Assembly (NCBI RefSeq): GCF_008107695.1
Contig: NZ_VIRG01000056.1
Location: forward strand, 62,001-126,000
DNA length: 64,000 nucleotides
Direction: 5' to 3'
DNA from: Stappia sp. BW2
Lineage (GTDB): Bacteria; Pseudomonadota; Alphaproteobacteria; Rhizobiales; Stappiaceae
Shown here: positions 7,425-15,150 of the stretch, piece by piece
How positions within the stretch are numbered: position 1 is the first letter of the stretch
Layout of the letters: every line of letters begins with the position of its first letter
The notes under the pieces: generated by a model
Told to the model about the DNA's origin: nothing
Database searches by the model: none
The model's input: the letters and a program-made list of their open reading frames with translations, nothing else
Position numbers and translations under genes: made by a program

Positions 7425-9185
7425 TCATGCACGCGGCCTGGGGCGTGGTCCCAAACCGAGAGTGCGCATTCGCCGGAGCACCGTCGACCGATTGACGCCG
7501 AGCCTTCGGGCGGCCTGAGACATGTTCCAGCCGCAGGCATCCAGAAGCGCCTCCAGTTCCTGTTTCGGATCTGTTTCGCTCTGCCTGGACAGTGTCGCCG
7601 GCGGCAGGTCCGGCAGGTCGATCACGTCCGTTTCGGCAAGCGCTGTCGCGACATCCAGCAACGTGGCGAGTTCGCGGATGTTGCCCGGCCAGTGCCGGCC
7701 GCCGAGTTCGGCCCGTGCCGCAGGCGACAGGCGAAGATCCCGAGGTGAGCGCCGCAACAGGCGATCGACCAGCCAGTCGAAATCCTGGCGGTGCCGAAGC
7801 GGCGGAATCGCGAGCACCGAACCGGCAAGTCTGAAATAGAGTTCCGGACGCAACGCGCGCACGCTTGTGGACCCGGCTGGGTCCTGACGCGTTGTCGCGA
7901 CCACGCGAAAGTCGTTGCGGTGTTCCAGCAGGGCGAGCAAGGCGGCTTGACCGGCCATGTCGAGGTCTTCGATGCCGCGCAGAAACAGCGTTCCGGCAGT
8001 GGCCTCAAACAGTGCGCCGACCTTTTCCGGCTTCAGGGCCGAGCAGCAAAGCGCATGGAACGGACGGTCGGCAGGGCCAAGGACGTGAATGGCTCTTGCC
8101 AGATATTCCTTGCCCGTTCCGGTTTCGCCGGACAGCAGGATCGGAACCTGTGTTGGTGCGAGCCGGGCAACTTTCGACACCACCTGCGAGAGCGCCGCAT
8201 CCTGTCCGCAGATACCGCGCAGCGGAGTAGGCAGAGCACTGGAAGCGGGCGTACGAGCCATCTGGGCCGCTTGTGGCGCGATGGCATGGCCGTAGAGCCC
8301 GCCGCCGTCACGCCGGCGCAAAACCCGGTCTTCTGTCGGGCGGCCGCGCATCAGCGACGGCAGATCGTCGACATCGAGATCCAGGTACATGTCGATCCGG
8401 CTGCCGATCAGGTCGGCAGATCCCCCGGGAGCCAGACAGGCCAGCGCCCCATGCGTCATTCCCGTTATCCGTCCGCTGTCATCGAGGGCGATGGCAGCTT
8501 CCGGATCGACTTCCAGAAATTCCGGAGAGGTCGCGAACCGCAAGACCCATTCCTTGCGCGTGGTCGCCATGAGGTTGGCCATCTCGACCCGGCGGGTGGA
8601 GGCCTTCACAAGATTCATCGCAAGGTTCTGGCTCGATTTCGGGCTTGGCGAGCGCAGGAGGGAAATATCCAGAACCGCCGCCAGCTTGCCGCAGGTGTCG
8701 TAGATCGGCGCCGCCGTGCAGGAGAGCGGCGTGTGCGACAGCCCGAAGTGATCGCTCTGGTGGATCGTCACGGCTTCGCCTGCCACGATACAGGAGCCAA
8801 CACCGCAGGTTCCGGCCAGATCCTCCGACCAGTCGGACCCGAGATAAAGCCCGGCCTGCCGAAGATCGTCCTCGAACCGGGGATCGCCAAAGAAGTCGAC
8901 ACACACACCTTTGGCGTCGGCCAGCAGAAGCACGTAATTCTGGCCGGCAACCTGCTTGAACAGGGTGCGCAGGCCGGAGCGGGCCGTCGCGATCAACCGT
9001 TCGGATTGTTCCTGGTGTTCGCGCAATTGTTGTTCGGTGACGATATGCGCAGGTTCCGGCCGCGTCGGGTCCATGCCGTACGTCTGGACACAGCGCCGCC
9101 AGCTTTCCGAAACCAGCCCATCCCTGCCGGTCTCGAATCCTTTCAATACGCGGTCTATTTCACTCACATGTTCAAGGTCGCGCAT
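7425..9185 (-). CDS. AcoR-type transcriptional regulator (GAF, AAA+, Fis HTH) with degenerate AAA+ core
   Basis: A 586-residue regulator with the AcoR architecture. An N-terminal segment SWRRC precedes a GAF domain (about 55-185, with GTCGVGSC and VTIHQSDHF), then a linker/PAS-like region, an AAA+ domain (about 320-490) and a Fis-type helix-turn-helix (about 545-580, MSQAARRLGVNRSTVLRRM). Walker A is intact (GETGTGKE). The GAFTGA loop that touches sigma-54 is absent: the sequence runs straight from SALKPEKVGALF to EATAGTLFL. The Walker B acidic pair is replaced (LFLRGIEDLD instead of LFLDEI). It may therefore act without sigma-54. ATG 9185 is preceded by GGAGG. It probably controls the monooxygenase downstream. 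Confidence 0.87.
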   Translation of the reverse strand: MRDLEHVSEIDRVLKGFETGRDGLVSESWRRCVQTYGMDPTRPEPAHIVTEQQLREHQEQSERLIATARSGLRTLFKQVAGQNYVLLLADAKGVCVDFFGDPRFEDDLRQAGLYLGSDWSEDLAGTCGVGSCIVAGEAVTIHQSDHFGLSHTPLSCTAAPIYDTCGKLAAVLDISLLRSPSPKSSQNLAMNLVKASTRRVEMANLMATTRKEWVLRFATSPEFLEVDPEAAIALDDSGRITGMTHGALACLAPGGSADLIGSRIDMYLDLDVDDLPSLMRGRPTEDRVLRRRDGGGLYGHAIAPQAAQMARTPASSALPTPLRGICGQDAALSQVVSKVARLAPTQVPILLSGETGTGKEYLARAIHVLGPADRPFHALCCSALKPEKVGALFEATAGTLFLRGIEDLDMAGQAALLALLEHRNDFRVVATTRQDPAGSTSVRALRPELYFRLAGSVLAIPPLRHRQDFDWLVDRLLRRSPRDLRLSPAARAELGGRHWPGNIRELATLLDVATALAETDVIDLPDLPPATLSRQSETDPKQELEALLDACGWNMSQAARRLGVNRSTVLRRMRTLGLGPRPRPRA

Positions 9186-9287
9186 GCCATCCTCCCTTGA
9201 CATAAGCAACTCACGATAACCTTTCAGGCAGGCTTTGCAAATTTTGACGGCGCAAACTCAGTCTCGAAGGCCGACTTGAAGGGGGAT

Positions 9288-9309
9288 CGGGTTCCGGGCT
9301 TCAACCCGG
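9288..9309. repeat. Small CCGGG-type stem-loop at the end of the peroxidase gene
   Basis: CGGGTT (9288-9293) can pair with AACCCG (9303-9308). Alternatively CCGGG (9294-9298) can pair with CCCGG (9305-9309). It overlaps the last codons of the minus-strand peroxidase gene. The same CCGGGCTT-AACCCGG pattern occurs near 38594. It may help termination, but no T tract follows. Confidence 0.45.
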
Positions 9310-11385
9310 CCAGTTGAGCAGCGTGTCCTCGTTGATGGTGAAATTCGCGTTCGGTCTTTTGGCGTTGGCGGCCACGTTGAGATCGACGATGTTCTGGAAA
9401 GTGGAGGTCGCCTCGATTTCCGCCATACCGTAGTCGGTGAAGACCTCCGGCCCGAAGATATTCTTGGCCAGAAGCGGGTTGGTGAGCGCCTGCGAGAAGG
9501 CGTCGGATCCGACCATGGCCAGAAGCAGCGGCGGCAGGGGCCGTGCGCGCATCTGGTCCTCGGCCAGAAGCCCGATGGGCAGGTCCACACGGTCAATGCC
9601 GCGCACGCCATTCCAGTCCGGATAGAGTGCTTCCAGCTCACCCGCCAGGCGGGCATCACCGCCTGTCAGCTCCAGGAAACTGTCATAGGGACGCAGTTTC
9701 CAGGAGGCCCGATAGGCGTTGAAAGGTGCAAGGCGGAACCTTCTGGCAAACTCCAGCGTGCGCTCTTCCGCGCCCTGAAGGAAGAACGGCGTGTTGTGCA
9801 AGGTCAACTTGCCGGCCCGCTGGCGCGCCGCCGCTTCAATGACCGTCTCGACGCCGTGTTTCTCGATAATCGTGTTGTTGAAGCGGAAATTCTCGTTTTC
9901 CAGCACCTCGCCCTGGAACAGGAACCGGTCCGGCACCATGGGATGCCAGCGATAGAGCAGGTCGAATTCCAGTGCGATCCGGTTGGTGCGGTACCACAGG
10001 CGCCTGTCCGCATCGCCCGGCTCCACGAAGATCTTGAATGGCGAATTCGCGAGGTGATTGATGTAGTCCTCGATGATGACCTTGAGCAGCTTGACGATGT
10101 TGATGTTGCGCGCGGTTTCAAACACCCGGTCCGGACCGTAGTGCGGGTTCCGTTTTCCGATTTCACGCGCCAGGCGATTGTGTTCCCGCAGGAAGATCGT
10201 GTTGAGCGCGCTGTAGACGATGGTGGAATTGGCCCGCTCCAGACCGGCGGCATAGTGGCATTTCCAGCGTTCCGGCACGACAGCCCAATAACCGATGCCG
10301 GCCAGGAGCTCCCGGAGTTTTTTCGCCGTTCCCCATTCGGGATCCGGTCCGAGAAAGGTCGTCGCCCACATGGGCATGTAGTGGATGCCGGCAAATTCGC
10401 TTTTGACTTCCAGATCCGGACCGGCAAGCAGCGGTGGCAGCTCGCCAACCGACGTCTGCCGCGATTTCAGAAAGGCGCCGTCGCGCAGGAAAAAGGTTGT
10501 CTCTTCGCCCAGGCCATAGATCTGGCAGAGATCGATTTCGTGGTTCGAGGTGTTCATCCGCTTGTTCAGCGGATGGGTGCGCAGGAAACTGTCGGTGAAC
10601 CACTGGGCGAAGAAGCAGAACAACGCGCTGGTGTCGCTCTCGACAATCGCGGTGCGTTTGTAAAGCTCCGCCACCCTCGGCACATCCGGCAGGGCATCGA
10701 CGAACGCCTGATCGACAGGCGGCAGATGTCGGCCGGTGTAGCGCCGGTCGACCAGACCCGGCCAGCTTGCGAACGTGCTGGTGGTCTTTTCCGGATCCCT
10801 TTGGCCCGGAACACTTTCAACATGCGTCTCACGGTCGTATGGCGTCCAGAGGGAAAGCGGCAACGGGCGGCCGGGAGGGGCGCTCGATATGCCGTTGATC
10901 ACGAGCCGGTTGATGGCGCGGCTGAGCGGACCGCAGCGCTTTACCAGCCTGACGAGCGCAGGAGAGGCCTCAGCCAGTTTCAGCGCCTGCTCTCCGACGA
11001 AAGCCAGTATCCGCTTGTGGAGCGGCGGATCCCGCAGGACATCGCGTTCGGAGCGGGCTCCAAGCTGATCCAGGAACGGCACGAACACCAGTGCGTAGAC
11101 GATATGCGGCCAGACGTGGTGATGCCAGACATCCTGCAACACGACGATAAAAATGAAGGCAACGACCACATTGCCGCCGATGAAGATCCAGTAACCAATG
11201 CGCAGCCGCTGGTACATCAGCCAGTTTGCATAGGCACCGGCCCCGAGCGCCAGCCCCAGCACCATGTGGACGGGATCGAAATCGTAGCGGAAAAATTCCT
11301 CGAAGCCGCGATAGGCCATGATCGTGCCGACGAGCAGGCAGATGATATCGAGAAACGTTCCCTTGAAGGATGCACTAAGCTTCAT
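9301..11385 (-). CDS. Membrane-anchored cyclooxygenase-like haem peroxidase/dioxygenase
   Basis: A 694-residue protein. Residues 10-108 hold about four hydrophobic helices. Residues from about 190 form an animal-type haem peroxidase domain closest in motif to prostaglandin H synthase. LFCFFAQWFTDSF (255-267) aligns with the COX distal segment FAQHFTHQF: the Gln is kept (Q261) but the distal His is Asp (D265). TIFLREHNRLA (396-406) is the conserved peroxidase helix. LLYRWHPMVPDRF aligns with the COX catalytic segment, keeping Tyr478 (COX Tyr385) and proximal His481 (COX His388). Family members oxygenate unsaturated fatty acids (COX, alpha-dioxygenase) or act as peroxidases. The start overlaps the stop of the catalase-like/cytochrome gene by 4 bases (ATGA), indicating tight coupling. 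Product and substrate are unknown. Confidence 0.85.
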   Translation of the reverse strand: MKLSASFKGTFLDIICLLVGTIMAYRGFEEFFRYDFDPVHMVLGLALGAGAYANWLMYQRLRIGYWIFIGGNVVVAFIFIVVLQDVWHHHVWPHIVYALVFVPFLDQLGARSERDVLRDPPLHKRILAFVGEQALKLAEASPALVRLVKRCGPLSRAINRLVINGISSAPPGRPLPLSLWTPYDRETHVESVPGQRDPEKTTSTFASWPGLVDRRYTGRHLPPVDQAFVDALPDVPRVAELYKRTAIVESDTSALFCFFAQWFTDSFLRTHPLNKRMNTSNHEIDLCQIYGLGEETTFFLRDGAFLKSRQTSVGELPPLLAGPDLEVKSEFAGIHYMPMWATTFLGPDPEWGTAKKLRELLAGIGYWAVVPERWKCHYAAGLERANSTIVYSALNTIFLREHNRLAREIGKRNPHYGPDRVFETARNINIVKLLKVIIEDYINHLANSPFKIFVEPGDADRRLWYRTNRIALEFDLLYRWHPMVPDRFLFQGEVLENENFRFNNTIIEKHGVETVIEAAARQRAGKLTLHNTPFFLQGAEERTLEFARRFRLAPFNAYRASWKLRPYDSFLELTGGDARLAGELEALYPDWNGVRGIDRVDLPIGLLAEDQMRARPLPPLLLAMVGSDAFSQALTNPLLAKNIFGPEVFTDYGMAEIEATSTFQNIVDLNVAANAKRPNANFTINEDTLLNWPG

Positions 11386-13841
11386 GACCGCCCCGGATAT
11401 TGCTTGGATTTGAGATATTCGATCAGCGCGGATGTCTCGCCGTCCGGCAGACCGGTGCCGTAGAGATGCCCGCCGTTGCCATTGCCGATCAGCCGCGTGT
11501 CGAACAGGAAGCCGTCGTCGCAGGCAAAGCCGACGTTCACCGGATCGAAATCCGTGCAGCCGCGATAGAAGGTTTCCGGGCGGTCTTCGGGCGGTAACAG
11601 CAGCGCCCGAAGCGTCGGCACGGAGCCGTTGTGCAGATAGGGTCCGCGCGCCCAGATGCCGTCCAGCGGCGTGTTGGCATAGCCGTCCGTTGCCCGGTAA
11701 TGCGAAAACTGCCAGGTGTAGCCTTTTCCGACTTCGCCGAACCGGCTGACGAAATCTTCGTCGAAGAGATCGGCCCGTGCCGGATCTGTCTGGAGGTCCG
11801 AAAGCGGCGTCACCTGCCCGAAGGTCTCGCCTTCGGGGTCATGGCACATGCCGCAGCCTTCCCGCCGGTAGATTTTGGCGCCTTCAGCCGCCATGTCCGC
11901 ATCGACAGGCAAAGGATAGGCAGGGGGCGGCAGGTCGCGCAGCCATTCCGCCTGAGCGTCGATCAGGCCGCGTTGCAGCAGCCATTCCTTGGCGCCACCG
12001 GCAAGGGCCGCGGAATAGTTGCGTTCGATCAGCGAATTGTTGTTGCCGTCCCAATGGAACCAGCCCCCTTCACGGATGCCCTGGTTCCAGACCGAGGGGA
12101 AATCGACCGTCCCGACCGCGTCGTCCTTTTCCGGGCCGTAGCCCCAGCGTGCACGCCAGCTATTGCCCGCATCCGTCCGCCCTGGGCCGTGCTGCGGCTT
12201 GACCTTCATCCAGTTGAAAGCCGTTGCCAGACCGTCGGACTGGTCCTTGATGCCAGGCACCAGAATGGTGCGCAGAAGCAACCGGTCAATTGGCCCCAGC
12301 GGCCGCCCGGCCTGTGCAGCGCTTTCGATCACCGCGTCGGCGGTCAACTTGTCGCTGGCGGCAACATAGCCCAGGAAGAGGATGTAGGACTGGATATCGA
12401 GTTGTTCGGCAGGCGCGCCCAGCACCAGCAGGGTGTTGCCGCCCGCGGTGACTTCCGCGCTGTGGCAGGTCGCGCAATTAAAGCCGACCCTCGGCACGCC
12501 AACCCGTCGGATGCTGAAACCGACCGGCAGTTTCTGTCCCGGCTCTTCGATGAAACCGAAAGTACGCCAGCCCTGTGGCAGCTCGTCCTTGAAGATCGTC
12601 GGCAGTTCGCGCCAGACCATATAGGGAAAGCCGTCCCATTCGGCGCCGATGGAGCCGTATTTGAACTCGGCAACCGGATTGGCGAAGGTTTGCGGCGGGC
12701 CAGGCTTGATCGTCAGGCGTTTGCCTTCCAGCAGAAGACAGGTCGCCAGCAGCAGTCCGGCAACAATCGCCAGCCACAGCGGCATGCCGCCTTTTACCGG
12801 CGATGCCGAAGGCTGATGGATCTGGTAGCTTTCCGGAATACCGGCGGAGATGGGCGGAACGACGCCATTGATCTCGTGCCGCTTGCGCGCGGCACTCTCG
12901 TAGGTTCGACGTCTTGCGAGATTGATGGCGCCCACGGGCTCATGGGCCGGCAGGCTGTTCCAGGGGGAAAAGGCGATGTTTTCGGCCAGCGGTGCATGCT
13001 GCTCAACGTCCTGCTGCAGGATCTCCAGCGTTGCCAGGACTTCGTGGCGTGCACCCGGCGCCTTCGACCAGGCAACCGATGGATCATCCACCGGCTGCGC
13101 TGCCGGATCTGTCTGCACGTCGACGCCGAATTCAAACGTCACCGGGCAGCGGACCAGGGTTTCCCTGAGCGCTTCCGCCAACTGACCGGGACCGGGCCTG
13201 GGCTCAGGCGGATCCACCGGTGCAGGCCGGGGCTTTGCCGTATATTTCACCAGCCGGTCGCCCAGCCTGTAGGGCGTGGTGCTGAAGTATCGGCATGAAA
13301 GCGGAGACTTTGGCCGGCCGGAAACAAAGTCGCGCATCCTGCCGAAGAGACTGAAGCCGGTGAGCAGCAGCCGCGACAGAGACTTCCACCTTGCAAGACC
13401 TCGCCCCAGCACAAGGGTGTTGATGTCGTCATAGTCGCCAAGGTCACCGGTGAAAAAGGTTTCGTGGTCGACAAGAACGAAGTCCTGTACCCGGCCGTCG
13501 GGATCTTCAGCAGACAGCCATTCCCTGTCGATGCCCAGCACCTTGACGGCCATGCCGTGGGCGTCGCGCTTGCGGTCATCCAGCTTGCGGCCATTGGAGA
13601 ACCGGACATAGGCGTCATAGGTGCCCGGCAACGCGAAGAGACCGTGACGCAGGTCCTCGGGCACTTCGCCAACGACGAACCGTGCACGAACACAGCCATG
13701 ATGTTTGGGATGCTGCGCGCGGCGCGCCTGACCGGGAACAGTGGAAATGGACTCCACGTTTGCTCGCGCAATGCTTTCGATCAGCTCCGCGTCGCTACCG
13801 TAATCCGTTCTGCCCGGCCGTGCCGGTTCACTGTCGGCCAT
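11382..13841 (-). CDS. Catalase-like domain / membrane helix / di-heme cytochrome c fusion
   Basis: An 819-residue fusion. Residues 30-327 resemble the short catalase family that includes coral allene oxide synthase: HPKHHGCVRARF (distal His region), YVRFSNG, AHGMAVKVLG, FVLVDHETFF, YFSTTPYRLGDRLVKY, and a C-terminal ARRRTY giving the R-x-x-x-Y proximal-tyrosine pattern. Residues 353-371 form one membrane helix. Residues 380-819 are a di-heme cytochrome c with CATCH (456-460) and CGMCH (663-667). Its distal loop GIWARGPYLHNGSVPTL and LLPPEDRP resemble di-heme peroxidase/RoxA-like cytochromes. The cytochrome half should be periplasmic. The catalase-like half would then be cytoplasmic, as no signal peptide precedes it. 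It is first in an overlapping operon with the COX-like gene. Confidence 0.85.
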   Translation of the reverse strand: MADSEPARPGRTDYGSDAELIESIARANVESISTVPGQARRAQHPKHHGCVRARFVVGEVPEDLRHGLFALPGTYDAYVRFSNGRKLDDRKRDAHGMAVKVLGIDREWLSAEDPDGRVQDFVLVDHETFFTGDLGDYDDINTLVLGRGLARWKSLSRLLLTGFSLFGRMRDFVSGRPKSPLSCRYFSTTPYRLGDRLVKYTAKPRPAPVDPPEPRPGPGQLAEALRETLVRCPVTFEFGVDVQTDPAAQPVDDPSVAWSKAPGARHEVLATLEILQQDVEQHAPLAENIAFSPWNSLPAHEPVGAINLARRRTYESAARKRHEINGVVPPISAGIPESYQIHQPSASPVKGGMPLWLAIVAGLLLATCLLLEGKRLTIKPGPPQTFANPVAEFKYGSIGAEWDGFPYMVWRELPTIFKDELPQGWRTFGFIEEPGQKLPVGFSIRRVGVPRVGFNCATCHSAEVTAGGNTLLVLGAPAEQLDIQSYILFLGYVAASDKLTADAVIESAAQAGRPLGPIDRLLLRTILVPGIKDQSDGLATAFNWMKVKPQHGPGRTDAGNSWRARWGYGPEKDDAVGTVDFPSVWNQGIREGGWFHWDGNNNSLIERNYSAALAGGAKEWLLQRGLIDAQAEWLRDLPPPAYPLPVDADMAAEGAKIYRREGCGMCHDPEGETFGQVTPLSDLQTDPARADLFDEDFVSRFGEVGKGYTWQFSHYRATDGYANTPLDGIWARGPYLHNGSVPTLRALLLPPEDRPETFYRGCTDFDPVNVGFACDDGFLFDTRLIGNGNGGHLYGTGLPDGETSALIEYLKSKQYPGRS

Positions 13842-13996
13842 TCAGCGCGCCCTCTCGCGTTTGGGATCGCACGCGATGGCCCGGATGTTCAGCAAACGGG
13901 CGCATGCGATTACCTAACGGAAGGCTAGCTCTTATTGACAAGGAAAGATAGGTTGCCGGCTACTGCCGGTGACGATCGTGTGACGCCATGCTTTTG

Positions 13997-14030
13997 AAAT
14001 ACAACTTGTTTTAATAGCCTGGTTGTATTT
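13997..14030. promoter_or_regulatory. 9-bp inverted repeat upstream of the catalase-like/COX-like operon
   Basis: AAATACAAC (13997-14005) and GTTGTATTT (14022-14030) are perfect inverted copies separated by 16 bases in an AT-rich patch. It lies about 160-190 bases upstream of the operon ATG (13841). The shape suits an operator for a dimeric regulator; no regulator gene is adjacent. The rest of the 288-base gap (13842-14129) shows no gene. Confidence 0.5.
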
Positions 14031-14081
14031 TGACGTTTCAGCAATCATGTTTGCGGCGCGCTGGCGGACAGTGCCGGCGAG

Positions 14082-14113
14082 ACGGCCCGGGTCGACGTCT
14101 TGTGCCGGGCCGT
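14082..14113 (-). terminator. Stem-loop after the siderophore-type binding protein gene
   Basis: A perfect 9-pair stem, ACGGCCCGG (14082-14090) with CCGGGCCGT (14105-14113), and a 14-base loop. It starts 17 bases past the stop at 14130. No T tract follows on the minus strand, so it may be a weak or factor-dependent terminator or an mRNA end stabiliser. Confidence 0.5.
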
Positions 14114-14129
14114 GATCGGTCAAGAAGGA

Positions 14130-15053
14130 TCAATCAGAGCTGAAGTCAACATTCACCCCGTAGATCCTCGCGATGTCCTGAAGCATGGTGCGGGCTGCGA
14201 GAATGCCTTGCGACGTTGCCCACACACCATCGTCGACCTTATGAGCCTTGCCCGACCTGACAACATCCAGATTGGCCCACAGGGGATCTGTCAGCGTTTC
14301 GCTTTCCAGGGCTGTGCCGTCACCGTTGCCGGTGTCATAGGTCAGGTAGAACATGCGGTCCGCTTCCATGTTCGGGATGCTTTCCTTGCCGACAGCCAGA
14401 GACAAACCGTCCTGCGCCTGAACCTCAGGCCGCTTGAAGCCGATGTCGTCCAGAACGACGCCGGAAAAGCTGTCGTAGCGATAAACGTAAAGCTGACCGG
14501 GCACAAAACGGACAACGGAAACCGTATCACCGGCATTCTCGCCAAGGGCAGAGCGCAACCGGTCGACATCGGCCTCATAGGCAGAAACAAGCGCTTCGCC
14601 TTCCGCTTCCATGTCAACCGACCGGGCATAGAGCTTCATGTTATCCTTGAAATCCGTGGCGTTGACGACAAACACCGTCGGCGCGATGGCGGCGAGCTGC
14701 GGATAGATTTCCTCGTGCCGTTTCTTGCTGCCGAGGATCAGATCCGGTTCCAGCATGGCGACCCGTTCCAGATTGACCGCAAGTTCCGTGCCCACAACTT
14801 CAACGCCATCCATCCGGTCACCCAGATGCGGGTACCAGGGATCGCCATACCAGGATGAGGCGGCACCAACAGGCGTCTTGCCCAGCATGAGCAGCGCTTC
14901 GGTGCCTTCATTGGTGAGAACGACGATCCGCTGTGGATTGTCCGGAACCTCGGTGGTGCCCATCACATGAGTGATTTCGGCAGCGGACAGGGCGCTAGGC
15001 AGGACACCGGCAAACAGAGCGGCGCAGACAAAGAGAATGGATAGAAAACGCAA
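14130..15053 (-). CDS. ABC transporter substrate-binding protein, iron-siderophore/haem type (TroA-like)
   Basis: A 307-residue periplasmic binding protein of the FepB/FecB/HmuT class. A TTG start at 15053, preceded by GGAGATC, yields a clean signal peptide: MRFLSILFVCAALFAGVL then a cleavage site near ALSA-AEI. The frame is open to 15230, but those residues are not signal-like and overlap the next gene. The mature part begins ITHVMGTTEVPDNPQRIVVL. It continues with the family pattern LEPDLILG and ends GILAARTMLQDIARIYG. It would deliver a chelated iron compound or haem to an inner-membrane ABC importer. No permease or ATPase gene is adjacent, so it is an orphan here. Confidence 0.83.
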   Translation of the reverse strand: MRFLSILFVCAALFAGVLPSALSAAEITHVMGTTEVPDNPQRIVVLTNEGTEALLMLGKTPVGAASSWYGDPWYPHLGDRMDGVEVVGTELAVNLERVAMLEPDLILGSKKRHEEIYPQLAAIAPTVFVVNATDFKDNMKLYARSVDMEAEGEALVSAYEADVDRLRSALGENAGDTVSVVRFVPGQLYVYRYDSFSGVVLDDIGFKRPEVQAQDGLSLAVGKESIPNMEADRMFYLTYDTGNGDGTALESETLTDPLWANLDVVRSGKAHKVDDGVWATSQGILAARTMLQDIARIYGVNVDFSSD

Positions 15054-15150
15054 GGGGGATCTCCGGCATAACAGGTTATCTGGCTTGCCGAACCCCGACT
15101 GGCTTGAGAGGTTTTTCTTGGAAAACGCGCTCTGTGTCAAATGAAGAAGA

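Noticed and set aside
9796..11463. Long plus-strand frames opposite the peroxidase and catalase-like genes
   Set aside because: Both minus-strand genes carry complete family motifs. The plus-strand translations have none.
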